DNA of 64,000 nt from Myrica gale (lineage: Eukaryota; Streptophyta; Magnoliopsida; Fagales; Myricaceae). The stretch is from NCBI GenBank assembly GCA_963930655.1, contig OZ005606.1, forward strand, positions 20,128,001 to 20,192,000. The letters are read 5' to 3'. Of the stretch, positions 33,001 through 48,000 are shown one piece after another. Under the pieces are notes generated by a model that had not been told where the DNA came from, did no database searches, and was given only the letters and a program-made list of their open reading frames with translations. The translations under genes and the position numbers were made by a program. Position 1 is the stretch's first letter, and the number at the start of each line of letters is the position of its first letter.

Positions 33001-36000
33001 TGGTAAGTGAAAATCAGGGGGTAGCTGAGCCAGTAGGAGACCACAAGCTTGGATCAATAAGCAAGACAGTTGTTGGCATGTATAACCACTCCGAGAAACA
33101 ATGTTAGAGGTGTTTATTCCTGAAACTAAAGGAGTTGATCTGCCTGCACTTAAGGAATCTGTGCTTCCCCCTGAAGGGGATGTTGGCAATACAGAAGACT
33201 GCCCAACCCCATTTGGAGCTCCATGCAGACCATTGCTGGATTGAATCAGTGTTGGCTGTATATTCACAACTATCTGGACCAGCGAAGATACAATTTGGGA
33301 TGCAGACACAGGGAGAGAAAGTAATTCTATCACAGCAGTTTCAAGGACCAGCTGAGTATAGGTCCCAGGATCCTGAATTTGATAAAATGCTTTTTGGCCC
33401 TCAGAAGCATTTGTCATCCCACCCTGAGAGGTTGCTGGAGTCTTATTATGTTGAGCACGCACCGTATTACTTGAAGAATCTCCAATGGATCCAAATTTTG
33501 AGTTGTTATGTAGTGGAGGTATGACATTATTCACGAGCCCCAGTAAGAGGGTAGCAAAATAGTCCATAGGCGGGCAAATGACAGGATTTGATGAACTAAT
33601 GTGCTGCGGGAATGACTCCGAAAAAGGTATCTGAAAAAACTTTGCACGCTAATAAGATTTGGAGAACTACATATCCAAGGACCAAAAAGCAATAGAAGGA
33701 AACATCATTACCTTGCTGAGATCAAGTACTTTCAATATACGGACTATGAGCTTTCCAGGAAGGTGCCCATAGAAATATGCAAGTATATCACGAACAAATG
33801 AAAATCTTAGGGGGTGGTAAGCAAGGAATGAAGAATACATGGCAAGAATTCTGTCAGCTGGATCTGTGGCATCATTCTCTATGAGTCTGTAAATAATTAA
33901 GGGGATGACCGGAAGCAAATGAGCTGCAACATCATCAAAGAATGTAGGATACCTGTGAAGCTTGTTCCAAGCAATGTCAGTGACTAGGCAATCATCAGGA
34001 GAGAAAATGGGGGTGAAAATGTCCAATAACAAAGCCATGTAAGATGCATTTATAACACAAACAGCTGAGCAGAAATTACACCACACAAACTAGATGATAC
34101 GGGTAACTGAAGGATCATAATTGTTTCTACATAAAACATGAGAAACTGAAGATATTCCAAGTCAGTCAAACAGTTTACCGGAGAATGATGATGCTCTGGA
34201 GAGATGTGAACCATTACGATGCTTTTGAGTTTAGAAGTGCCAGATGCTGTTTTACAGCTCTTATTAATAAAGAGGTTTCAGAGAACTCGTTCAATTTCAA
34301 GTCACTAATTTGACTGTAAGAAGATCAGCTATAAAAGTGACCACAGTGATTCTCTGCGTAAGTCAGAGGCCTTTTGAATATGATGATCACAATTCTGGAA
34401 GGAATCAAGGCTTGATTTAATATTACAAGAAGAGGTACTGAAATCAGAAAACTTCAGAACTCTGAGCTTGATTGGTAGTATCTGTCACAAAGAAGGATGA
34501 AGAAAAAGAATTTGAAAGAATACGGACAAGTTCATAGGAGTACCCAGGCAGCTGCAGAAGATAAGGAAAAACATAACCACCCGACGAAGTAATTTATGAG
34601 CTTCAAATAGTACATTTACCCAACTATGGTGCATGGATGGGAGCACAAGTCTGGAGTAGTGCAAGGCAGACAGCTAAATTGTCTAAACCCCTCTCTCACC
34701 ATTTGACTGTGTATTTAAAGTGTTTCTGTAACATAGATCCCAAATTATCTCCTCCTTGACATCTTCAGTCTGTATTATCATAACCCTCACTTTCCCAAAA
34801 ATGTCCAAGTTATGTCCAGAGTAAACATGACCACGGTTGAATCTTTTGATGCTGTACTACTAACTAAAATGGGAAAAAAGTATCCCATTTGAAAGCCCAA
34901 GTCAAAGATATTGTCCCAACAACATCAAAGAAGACTTTTTGGTCTTGTAACAACTGCTTATGATAGTTTATTTAGTATTAATATGTCATGGTACTCTGTA
35001 CACGGCTTTCATTTCAATTTGCTGAGCTTGGGCCGTGAATGTCAGAATATATTCTTATTTTAGTAGTAGGTGAGTCTACCAGAGTGTGGGCTTTAGCATC
35101 GTTTGTGAAGTTCAAGACAACGTAATGCACAGGCAACAAGACCATGCTTCTTGCTTTTGATAGATCTCCTAAGTGTGAATAAAACTGAGTGGAATGCAGA
35201 CAATCTTGGATGAAAACAGAACTCAATCTCAAGTGCGTGGCTCTTTTTAGGTAACATTTTATTTTTCAGGTTAATATAGCAGAGCGTCCAGTATATTCTT
35301 TCTGTGAACAACCACCCCATTCTCCCTTACATGCATAGACTTTGACTCAATGCTCTCAGACTCCAATTTGCAGTTTCAGTGTCAGCTACCCACATCCATG
35401 AAAAATTGGGGCGTCAATTTGAGTGGAAATGTACATAAAACACAAAACTATCCTTGACATGAAACCAAATGCTACATGTAGAAGTAGGCATGGTTTTGCC
35501 TTTCATGTAGATTTTTATCAAAATTGATTGCTGGTTTTCGACAGAGGGTAAATAACACCGACACTTTAAACAGTCTGAGTTATAGTGAGTCGAATACAAT
35601 GAATGAAGGGAGAATGGGATGGTAGTCCAATAGGGGAGATTGCAATTAATCTTATAGAAGCACAATAGGTTATTTGTTTTACCATTCTCACCAAAAACAG
35701 TTATTTTGTCATTAGATCTTACTAAGAGATGATAATGATTTTTCAAAAAATTTCATCAAAATTCAAATGACTCTTCAAAGTAACGAATTTCGATTCTCAT
35801 CTCATGCAGGCTCCAACTAGGCAAGTTACAATTAACAGATGTCACCTGTCTTTCCATGAGAGATGATTCCCAAGAGCCTTCTGCAAGTCAACTCGCTTGA
35901 ACAATCCAGAGTACAGCCAATGCTCTGGCGGTCCACGATTCATATAGTATAATTTCACTCTCTGTTGAAGCTCTTGCCTTTCAAGTAGATTAATCTGCAG

Positions 36001-39000
36001 CATATATTTATCCCATCACAAAACATTAAGACAAACACAGCTATAGCTGCTAATTGCATGAACTTTAGTTTGTGATGTTTAGAATCTTTCATTCCACCAT
36101 CAATGAAAAGTTAGCACAAGTCAAGAAGTTTATAGGAGAAGTCAAAAAGCATAATGAAAAATCAAGCGTATCTCCACAGCAATAGTGAATGAATATCAAG
36201 AAGGGAGTGAAAGTCAATAGATCCTATCATTAATGAGTACAATAAATATACAACATAAGGATAAACAGTTAAATGGTGTGGAGATCATTCAAAATACGAG
36301 ACCGCGATCAAGTTAAGAAGTACATACCACTATACGCAAGGCCTGGGGATCGTCATCACGGTCAATAAGTGCTAGAAGCAAAATATCCAGGGGAAGCAAC
36401 TCATTTGTCCAAACAAAAAATGCAAGGTTTGCACAAGCTTTTAACAGAAGCTCCTGAAATGACAAAATACTTGAAAGGTGGAATGAAACAAACAACTTAG
36501 AAGGCACTGCTATACCTAGAAATTTAAAAGAGAAGCATGGCAGAAGCAGTAAACCTGTAAGGGATGTCCATGCTGAAGATCCATCTGCATATGATGAAGT
36601 AAAACGTCCACCATTGTGTAAATATTAGATGTAACTTCTTCCGGGGAAAATTCCCTCAGTACACGCGCCTGATACCATTTCAGGAGAAGAAATATTCATT
36701 CTTAAAAGATATAATAGAGCACTTTCTCACAGAAGGAAAGAAGGAAAAGGCTGCAAAGAAATGACCCAGTAATTGGCATAAATACTATTCAAATATTTTT
36801 CCAGGATAAGGGGAATTCATACCAAGTTTGCACTGTTTATGTTCTCTGGATGCCCTTGCATCAGTATCCAGGCCCCAGCACAGAGATATTGTCGGTGTTG
36901 AGGAAAACTATGACTGATATAGGTCGTAACATAGGAAGGATCAGCCGATGGTGAAAGGAGTTGTGTGCATTGGTTAATCACAGTGGTTTCTGCCTGCACA
37001 ATGAGTGAATGTTTTGAACGGCCAGAATCCTGAAGCTGTCAGATAGAAGGTGCTTAAAATAAATGAATATTCTGCAGGTATGTTTCGTAAGTTTAGAAGT
37101 TGAAATGCTTTTGCTAGCATAGCGGTTTGCATCTCCAACAGATGAAGATCATAAAACGATTTAATGAAATGAGTATACCCGAGATCTAAAAATGGAATGC
37201 AAGGAGTTAATTTTGACCTTTGCTCAGCAAGAAAATCTCATCTTCAGCTGTCTATAATGGAGTGTTTTTTTTTGTTGGGTAATTGTATCAGCAAGATTTC
37301 ATCTTCAGCCAAAAGTGGAATGCTGTATGATGATGTAAAGAGATAAACAACAACAAAGTTGTTGGGTAATTGTATCAGCAAAGTTGTTTCAAGTACATTG
37401 AAACAACAGCATCAAGAGATAAACCTTATAGTTTGCCAGTACCGATGACAAACATCAAACTGAGATTCGTTCTTTTCAGGTAATAGTTATCTGTCTATGC
37501 TTGCTATTTTTTTTGCTGCCCCTAAGAATTCATTGATAACCATTCTACAGAAGTTACTAGCCCACAAAATCTTAAAAGGGAAATAGACAATAATTGACAA
37601 CATTAAAATTGAAGACACTTGAGGTAGTTTAATACACGATGAACAAAAGTATATCTGAAAATGATATATAAAAAAGAGTAAACTAGAACTGAAGGCATTT
37701 GGATGGCAGCATACAGAGAAGGAGAGAAGGACAGACAGACACAGAGTTTAAAGATAGAAACACATGGAAGTTGGATAGAAGAAACATGAAGACTTGCTCT
37801 GAGAGTACTGGGGGAAGAAGATAGATGCACTTTGTCATGACCACGTACACACTAGCCATAACAGCGAGATACCCCAAAGGAAATGGTCACAATTGAGGCC
37901 CCTAATTACCTAACATACCCCAAACTGGCGTAGGACACACTTCAAGAAGGCATATTTGCAATGCCTCCACAATATAATTTGGGCTACCTGTGTTTAGTAT
38001 CACATTACGAATGTAAGGGTAAAAAACGGTTTTCTGTCAGGAGTCCATTTAATAGTTTATATGGCTCAATTTGACCATATACACATCAAATGTAGATTCA
38101 GCATATGTCCATATAGTACCCTCATAATCCAATTCAGGAACATATGCATCCCAAAACCCTAACGTGCTCATCACCCTTAATAGGATGCAATGCTACTGGG
38201 TCGCATGGTGTTCCAAGTTGATGCTTATACTATTGACATGATCTAAGATGTATTAACAAAATTTGGCAATGCCCCAAAAATAATAGTCACAAATGGAGCT
38301 CCTCGTAATTGGTTATGATGTGTACCTCAATATCAGAACAAATTAACAATGCCATGCACCCAAGGGTATCCTCACACGTGCACTTTGATACAATTGTCAG
38401 ACATTTGAATAAAGGAGACTATGATAGTCAAAATTAGACAGTAAAAGTGTTAACTGCAAATATGTTGAGTCCCACATTAAATATCCTTTAGGTCAATCTA
38501 GACTATAAGAGTGATTCGGGAAGACTTCTTTATGACGAGTTCTTTTGAAGTACCACGGAATATAGGGAACATATTCTCCAATTGTGAGCTGGTGACCAAT
38601 GCCTTGCAATTTTGAGATCGTTACTACAGATTTCGTCATCCTACCTTGTTACAGGTATAGTGTATAGTCATTTCTAAAATGAAGAAAGCTCAAGTGTCCC
38701 TGTTGGACTCCTAATACATATTTGCATTGCTACCTTACTGTAGTTTGATAAAGTGGAAAAAAGAATGAAATGTAGAATAAAGAGTGAAGTCAGATCCGAA
38801 TTCAAGGCCATTGCTTTGATAACATGTTAGATCACTGCTTGCCCCAAAAGCTTCAATTAATAGGGAATGTTGAATTTAATCAATTAATTTATATTTCCAT
38901 ACTGTTTCTCATCATGCGTCCCTCCACCTATTTTCATGTAAAATAACTGGTAGAAACCCTTGAGAGTGTTGTGATGTACTGAACCTTTCTCTAGTTTAAC

Positions 39001-42000
39001 ATCCGGAATTTTCTTTCTTCATTTCTGTTATCAGATTTTGCAATTTGATGTTTAGGATATTACTCTTGACTTTAAGACCCCGGGACTCCAGGGCTTCCCA
39101 GACAGTCAGGGTTAGACGGATCTGGCATGCTAGACATGCAGGGTTTGTCCCCGGGTATCCCGGGCAGTCAGGCCATCTTTCTTTCCTCTTTGTCCGGGCA
39201 TACAGATTATGTCGCAGCGCCTGGAGGCTCGGCACCACCACCCCCAGTCGTCGGAGGTAGCTCCCACTCCGGCAACTTCTGTGGTAAGTGGCGATTGCGT
39301 CGGTGGGCCCTCTTCTGAGGTTGGCGTGGAAGATGAGGGTGGTAGGGATATTCCGCCTGGCGTTGTCCCGACCCCCACAGAACTGCAGATCTTTACGCCG
39401 GGAAGATGCTTTTTGGAGGCAGAACATGCCGCTCTTCCGGTTGGGAGGGAAGCTCCAGAGTCGGGTCTCTCGATGGGGCAATTTCTCCTCGTGTCGAGGA
39501 GCATAGCACTGCTGAGAGGGAGCGGGTAGTGCTAGATCTTTCTTCTGGGGCCCTCTTAGGTGGTCTGGAGGTGGGGGAGTGTTCATTTGGAACGAATGAG
39601 GCTGGCGAGTTTCTACGCGATACCACGAGGAAATTTCCTGTGTTGGTCATTTGGTTGGGGTGTCGTGTGACGGTCACGAGGAAGAGCTGAGGAATCTCTT
39701 TGATGAGCTGGAACGAGATAGGGTGCAACTTAGTTCTACTAAGTCTAGAAAATCAGGGGAGAAGATGCTAAGGGAGTTGCATGAATTGTACTCTTTGGTT
39801 AACTATGAAGGGTCTTCTTCGATCGCTAGGAAGACTAAGAACAAAGGGCGGGCCTTGTGTTTGAGCTGAACTGCCGGGGAATCTTCTAGGGCTTTGGGCG
39901 CACGTTGGTGGAGGTTTTGTCTATTGTCATCTTTTGGAGGAGGAGCTTTTTCTTGTGCTTTGCCTAGTGGCGAGAGGGTTGAGGGCGTTTCTGTTTGCCG
40001 TCGCTTTTTCTTTAGGCCTTTGTGCTTTGCCCAGTGGCTAGAGGGTTGAGGGCTTTTTCTTTGGGTTCTCTTCTCTGGTTTTCCGTTTTTTCATTGTTTT
40101 CTCGTTTGCGTGTTAGGGGTTTTCAGTATAATCTCTTGTACTGTTGACTCCGTTGTTGTGTGTTCTTTGTTTCTCTTCTCTTTAATAAGATTGACTTATC
40201 AAAAAAAAAGATTTATCACTCTTGATTTTGTAATCATTCCTTCAATGTCCAATAAATTCATAGTGAATAGACTAGTGATGTTGTCTCTAGTATATGTCTA
40301 ATGTTATAGCTAAGGAGTAGATTTCAGGTTTCAGCTTATTAACATGAGTATGGCATGACATTTGAAAAATGTTGTCATCAGAGAATGAATAGATAAAACT
40401 GAAAGACTTCTATTAAATTATCTTCACTACAACTGGACTGCTGCTCACAATTCATGTATTCTGTAGTTTTATAAAGCATATAATGGGATTTTTTTTCCCC
40501 TCAGAACAAACAGAATCACTCAATGCAAGATGGATGACCATTGAAAAATCTCTTCTTGCTTTTTACTTCTTAAGGCATTGCTTCTTGTGAATACCTCTCA
40601 AGTTCTGAGGTGTCATGCTTTTGTGCATTGATAAAAGAAAAAAAACATATAACGACAACAATTTGCATAAAGATTGTAACTTCAATCAGTAAAACCTTCG
40701 GAAATCAGATAAAAATCAAAGAGAACTCATAAAACTACATAAAATTCAAGAAAAGACGAATAAGTTGTGATACATAACAAATCGTGTTGCAACCTCTATA
40801 AATAAAGCAATGCCATGTGTGAATCACCCACATTTTCTTTCACATTATGTGCATCAATGGGATTAATTTGAAAGAGAAAACAGCTATAATATGCAAGACA
40901 AACACTATATATTGACCATATCAATGACCTGAATACCTTCGGATGAGCCATAAATAACAAAAGCAAAGACAAATGAGATCCACCCAGGAGGAAACTCAAT
41001 TTAAAAGATCAGTTCACAGAATTCATACATACAATGTCGAGCATCTAGAGGGAATGTTGAAAGTTGAAGTCCCACATTGCTTGGCAATGTGGGCAAGTTT
41101 GTTCTTTTGGGTTATAAATAACCCCCTTATGTAAGATTTTAAATATAAGTGAGTTAACACAACTAATCCAATTGGATATTTCCCTAATGGATGTCTCACT
41201 TATCAAAGTTAAATTTTTTATTTCTAACATGGTATCAGAGCATGGGTTTCGGCTTTAGTTCGGTTACCTCTTGGCGACCATCCGGCTTAGTACCGGCTTT
41301 CTCTCAGCTCAGCACCGGCAAATTTTCCGGCTCAGTACCGGCGACCATCCGGCTTAGTACCGGCAATATCCCGGCTCAGTATCGGCTTTCTCCCGGCTCA
41401 GTACCGGCAACCTCCCGGCTCAGTATCGGCAACCTCCCGGCTCAGTATCGGGGCAAATTTCCGGCTTAGTACCGGCAATCTTTGTAATTATTTTTTTTCC
41501 TGTAATTATTTTTTTCTTGTAATTATTTTTTGTAACTCTAAACTCAAGGTTTGTCGGTTTGTCCACCTTGAGTTTGCGGGGGAATGTTGAAAGTTGAAGT
41601 CCCACATTACTTGGCAATGTGGGCAAGTTTGTTCTTTTGAAGACAAACTGATTTAAGGTTCACTTCTGGCACCAGTAGTCTTGGGGATGGTCTATTCGAC
41701 TTTATGGTAAAATATAGTTCAAATGAAGAGATAATATTAACACCGCAAAAAGTCGGATGAGAGTTGCAAATCACAGGTATAGTCCAAATTGTATGCATGT
41801 GTCTCAAACTCTTCAGTCTCTTTTCCCTCCGCTAAAACCCAAAATCTTCCCACTATCAAAGGTCAAGAAACTTGTACGAGTCTAGACGATTTTAACCTCA
41901 ACCAATAAAGGGGAATGTTCCCAGTAAAAGAAAAAGGGGGGAATGTTGACAGGCAGAAAAGAAATCATTAAGAAAACAATGAAGCAAGGAGGGAGGAATA

Positions 42001-45000
42001 ATGAACCTGCTGCCACGCTTGAATCGCCAGGCTCCTTTTATCCATCCGCACTATTAAGGCATCACGGAGAACAGCAGGAAAGTACCGCAGTGTTTTTTCT
42101 GACCATGAATGTTGACTAGTTGCCATTATCTGTTCTAACATACTTTGAAGATAAAGCAGGTGATCTGCATCGGTGATTCCACGTGTTTTAATGGTTATGG
42201 CAAGAGTTATTATGGTTACGCGATTAAGAGTTTCAGTGAACTCCGTAGGACCCTGAAAAGACATAAAAGGAGGAATCACATCCATGTTGAACTCAGCAGT
42301 AGAAAAAAAAACCATAAAGAAAGAGAGACAGTGACACACAGCAAGAAATCAATTAAGAGATTGACCAAACCAAGAGGGGGGGGGGGAAGGAGGAATGGAG
42401 GAGGAGAGAGAGAGTGGGAGAGATGAAGAGTTTCAGTTTGGAGAGCACAGTATCCACCTTCCCTTCCTTTTTAACTGAGAAAAAATCTCTGATTGACAAA
42501 ATAAGATTCATGCACAAATTTTCAGCCAATCTAAATACACGATGGTCTCCGCGTTTCACTTTTAGTGTAGAAATTATTTTCGTGACATCATACATCAAGG
42601 CTTTGCTTTTCCCTTGGTACCTGCAATAGAAGAGATATGTCAAACTGACAAAACGAAGATGCAGTCTTATCAGATTGTAAAAATAAAACTTATTCAATTA
42701 GTCATATGAAGTCTAGGGGCTCTGGAAGCAAGAGTCAGATTTTGGAATACAAAGCTCCAGAAGTGTGGTAAATTGATTTTCAAAACCCTTCTAATTGGAA
42801 TATGGACCACAGTTACGTAATAACCTGTATAGTGGAAGCAAACGGTAGTTCAAAATTTCAAGCACCAAAAGCGTTACCCCCGGCTTGCTCAACAAAGATG
42901 GATTCCTCTGTGTCAAATGCTGCAGGAAGGGGCAGCTGTTATAAATGTGATCACAGTGGAGCAGATAGACATTAAAGTTATCCAAGATAAGACAAGAAGA
43001 CATGAAAAGTAAGACCTCTCATGTTAAGAACTATCGGATTGTAACATCTTCCTTTTAAACAAAATACATAAGTCCACCACCAGCAAAGTTTTAAAGAAAA
43101 TGCAGTACGGAAAATCCTGTCTTTTGATTGTGGCAGCAACAAATATGGTTCCAGAACTCCGACAGCAAAAAAATACACAATCTGTAAATAAAAGTTCCTT
43201 TCTAATAGCCTGGCATATTTTGCCCAAATGATACTTCCTTTCCCTATAAACAAAGGTTGGTCAGTGAGGCCATAGTTTCAAGCCATAAAGGTGTATGACA
43301 TGTCTTATTTACTTCAAAACAAATATCCACAAGACAAGTTGAAATAAGATCCAAACTTGAGGTTGGATGACTATGTGTAGTACTCGAACTATTTTTAGTG
43401 CAATGGGACAGAAGAATTCTACAGGCTTTTCTTTCTATATTAAGAGCCAAATAATGCAAAAGATCTACATGTGTATTGCTTTAGGTATTATAGACTTTTC
43501 AATTGATACAAGAAAACTCAAATAAAAAGTGTCAGTTAGGCTACATGTGAACTATCTATGAGTTAAAGTAGACACTTGAGAGAGAATTCCCACCATGACG
43601 GAAGTTAGGGCTGCCAACATTATGTATCCCCCTATAATCTTCAAACCAGAAACTAAGGGACGTACAGTATTCCCCACTCTATACATTATGAATACATTGA
43701 TACAGTCCAGAACTTATTTATGAGAAATGAGAATAATCATAAGCATGAAAAAACTTTTAGAAGGAAAAGAAAATTTACGCTGAAGTGTGAACGGAATAAA
43801 GAATGAGGTGCAATGAGCAGCAATCTAGTATATGTTTCAACCATCGCAATGCTGGGAACAACCTGCATTAAAATTAAATATAATTGCTGGGACCAATCAT
43901 TGTGATGCTGGGCACAACTATTGATGTAATGGAACCACATAGACGAAACAAATAAGTTGGCCATATGTCATGCAAAACAAGTCACAAGGATACCAGAGGT
44001 CCAGAGCAACGAAAGTAAATATCTAGTCTGCAATTCATACCTTAAGATACATAATATCAAACAAAGCAGTTTACTATTAATGTTAGGGTTAGAAAAGAGA
44101 GAGCAACAGATGTAACAGAAAGTGATTAAAACGAGGTAATATCATTTGTAACCTTACTTCCCACTCAGAGAAATGCATGGATGCATAAATTGGCAAACAT
44201 TAAAAAGATACGGAGCTTCTTTCCTCAGCAAAGTGAACAGGATGATGGAAAAACCAGCAAGCCCCTTTACTTGATATTATATTATTAAAGGGCGCAGTGA
44301 ACTGTAATTATCAAAAAGATAGGAAGATCTGGCCAAAGAAGGTGATAGCCCTGTAGATCCGTTCCCATGGTTCGATCCTTCCCAGTACAAAGCAGCATGT
44401 TCAAATTCTTTGCTTTTAAACAAGAAAGGGGGACCACCATCTAAGCCTATGTATTCCTCAAAGCCAAATAGCATACAAGTACCATGAGGGAAGGGTGAAA
44501 ATAACCTATTTAGGCAGCGCACCAACATATACTGAGAAAGATTCGTAGATCTCCACTTTGTACTTATTACAACAGAAACCTCTAACACATTCTTATAATT
44601 CTTTCTATAATACTAGCTTGTAGATTTTTCGATGGCTTAGATTTCCTTAAAGGTATCCACTCCTTTTCTGGGCTGTCTGACTTGCCATGAACGAATAAGA
44701 GCATGAGGTCAACTGATAGTCAACTGTTCAAAACTATAAAAATGTACAATACTTTTATTGACATAAAAATGTAATGCTAATAATAGACTTAGAAACATTT
44801 AAATGAACAACCTTTTAAGTAATGTGAATAAATTTTGCTCGATTTTTTCATCAAATCAGTACAATGTCAGTCATTTAAGTCACTAGTAACCCATATATAT
44901 AGGCAAGAATTTCAGTTGCAATGCATATCACAATTAGTCTTGACATATAATTAACACGATTTTCTCGGACTCATCAGAGAAGAAAAAGATGCCGCTAAAC

Positions 45001-48000
45001 CTCTCTAGAGTACCTGCCCAGCAAATAAAGATTCTTCCATCTGATAGGCGAGCTTTAAAGATAGGTTCATGGAAAAGCCAGATAATAATGACATCGGCAA
45101 TGGGCTTACTTCTCGCATGACCATTAACCTCTCATTGGACTGTAGATTTGGTACAGGTAACGATTCCGCAACTCCAGCAGATGATAGCCAGTTAATTACT
45201 GTTTCACAAGCTGGTTGTGCCATGGTGTAAGACACAACCCAAAACATCCCAATTGATCTATCATCCATATTCAAATAATCCATCATGCGGTCCCCTGCAA
45301 TGAAAAGCAACAGATGTTAAAAATGAGTAGAAACATACGACATGGAAGGTATTTCAGTACACGCACTATGGAGCAGCTCTGAATTTTATTGTCAGGTCAT
45401 GGTATCATCATAGGAGTGGGCTATTCTACATTCAGGAGGGGCATTTGGGTTGTTCCTGATGGGTACTGAGGGAGTTCCCCTCATATTTAAGCTCATTTCC
45501 ATATACACGTACAAACGAAAAACGTATTTTGAATCTGTAGAAGAGGAATAGTCTACCTTCACCAATTAGATGATAACTTTCAGGAATTCAGATACTGAAA
45601 AACAAGCTATTTGGCAAACTCAACAAGGAGTATGTTATTAGAACCTCCACATTAATGTCAAGATCAAAATGTCTTCTATTTGTTACCCCCAAAGAATAGA
45701 GTTACTTGGAGAATAGTACTCGGAGGTTATAATATGTGTGTACAACTTCATTTGATATAAGTGCCATAGAGGAGAGAATGGCCCTCATATAGTCAGGCAA
45801 CAGGGAGTGTGAAGGGAAGTGACACCGACCCTGTAACAAGGGGAGTGTCTGCAATACCCAGAGTAGCAGGTATTGTAAGGTGACCACTCATGTGATAGAT
45901 TGACTTAACGTACAAAGACACAGCACAATCAAATACAGTAATTTTTGTGTCCGTTACCAGCAGCCACTAATTGGTCAAACTCTGAAGTGGAATAAAGATC
46001 TACCTTTACTCACTTGCCTCCACCATTCATCTATTTGCTTTCCCTTCTGAAGTTGCTCATTATTCAAATATTCCCTGGTTGATGTGTTCAATGACCATAT
46101 ACGCAAATTCTGACAACTGCTTATAAAATCAAGCAGGATACTTTGAGGATTATTAGGATCAGAGCTTTTGTCTTCTCTATGAAATGATAGTACTTTTCTG
46201 GTTGTTTCAACCTAGGAGAGGAAAAACAAATGCCAGTCACAGGATGTCAGCTTGATTAATGCACTCAAGCACGAAAAAATAATCAAGAAAAAAGGTACTG
46301 AGAAATTAATACTTTGTTTGTTTACAGGTTTTCAGATGGTTTCCACATCTCAAAACTTTTCAAAACCCAATATCCATTGAAACAACTTTCTCTGCAAAAC
46401 CATTTCCCAAATGAATTTTTCCTTGGTTTCCATAGCATCTCACTGGAAAAAAGCAAAACAGAAACTCACTTTCACAGGATCCTGAAAAAAAAAATCTCAG
46501 CAAACTGATCTAAACAACTTCCCATCATATCTACCTACTTTCCACAAAACATTTTTTTTTCAAAAGAAATAGGTCATTTAAAAATATTTCAATCGGTAAA
46601 ACTTTTTATCCTACTCATAAAATTGCTTAAACATATAAATTTCTTGGATAGGGTACGGACCGTTGCGTCAGTAATAATAGGAGGAAGAATAACATCAAGG
46701 TAGAAAGGTTAATGAATTTTTACATTTAAGAACAACCTTTCTCACATCTGAATTCAGAGCATTCATCACAAGCTCAACCCTTATAATTTGTACAAGCAAC
46801 CAAGTCACGTGATTTGTCCTAAGGATATGGTGATCGCCCTCTGTAACTCGGGAAACCAGCTTGTCCACAAAATCAACAAAGTCGATACACCCACTTTTCA
46901 TGAGAAAAAAGAAAATATCTGAAAAGACAAGCCAATCCTGCCAGCAATTTATCTCTGCAAAAAGCAACAAAAGAAATTAGGAGATATTAGATTACTAATG
47001 TATTGATCCAGAAATGACCTGTAATTATCATGATTCAAGCAGCCACAATCAAGAAATCCTGGAAATAGGAAATTTCTTAAGATAAGATATGAGGCCAAGC
47101 AGATAGCATGTCAGTAGCAGAGAACAGTGATGCATGACTAACATGAAGAGTAAATCTTCATCACTGAAATGTAACCAGTATACCTCATCTGACTTAAGTG
47201 TGTGCCCGACTTAAGCATGTCTCCACTAGTAAACCTTACCTATATTACATAAAATGGTATTTTACTTTGAAACGAAAAACATATATGTATTAGCAGTCTT
47301 GAAAGCATTTAGAAAGGGTGGAGAAAACAAAAAGCTAATGAGCTCAGCGACATAGGAATGCAGTTGAAAGATACAAAGAAAAATTATAAACTCCCTCAAT
47401 AAAAGGAATTCGAAAGCAAATTGGCATTTGAATGGTGAAATTCAATTCAAGCAGAGGGACGCGCCCCCGGGGGTCACATACATTTTCTGGAAACTAACTT
47501 TTGCCCCCACCCCACCAAACTACAACACTTATAAAAATCCTCCCTTCACCTTACCCTGTAAAAAAAATGTAATAATAATAAAATAACTTTCGTCCCCTCG
47601 TGTTTTAAAATATATTTACAACTTAGTTACAAAATTTGAAATGTAGCGCAAAATCAAAAAAATTATAGAAATTTCGTAACATTCCAAATTCCTTAATCAA
47701 ATAAGTTTAGCCAAAAAAAATTCTCTGAAATCAGTAATGTATAGCTTTTCTTAGTTCTTCATTAAGTAGTTTTAAAATTGTTCGTGTTATTATCTACTTT
47801 TGATTCTATTCACAATTATAATATTAGAAAATATTAAATACAAAAAAAAAAGAGACAAATTATTTTTTTAACCTTAATACGGCCCCCCCAAAGGTGATTC
47901 TGGCTACGCCACTGCATTTCAATAAATAGAAAATATGGAAGAGATCCTTGCCTGAATTAGTAAGCTTCAATAGTTCCACAATCCTATCAATCGTTGCCTC

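Larger units (their letters stand above)
36994..42006. other. MED23 intron 12 (5.0 kb, transposon-loaded)
   Basis: The longest MED23 intron. It contains the ORF2-less LINE derivative (39074-40210) and the TRIM-like element (41055-41639). The first 2 kb from the acceptor side toward 39 kb (36994-39057) has no recognised element apart from a TRIM-like GTCCCACATTAAATATCC phrase near 38471. Splicing must skip the whole segment. Confidence 0.75.

Noticed and set aside
33135-33524. 129-residue + strand frame
   Set aside because: It is antisense to MED23 exon 18, which encodes conserved MED23 sequence.
38780-38890. Primer-site-like TGTTATCAAAGCAATGG (- strand) near 38810-38828 as evidence of another LTR element
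   Set aside because: No paired LTR or polypurine tract could be found, so a complete element cannot be supported.
39045-39690. Overlapping long frames on both strands in MED23 intron 12
   Set aside because: They are reading frames of the GC-rich LINE derivative. Only the + strand ORF1-like words match the related copy and LINE proteins.
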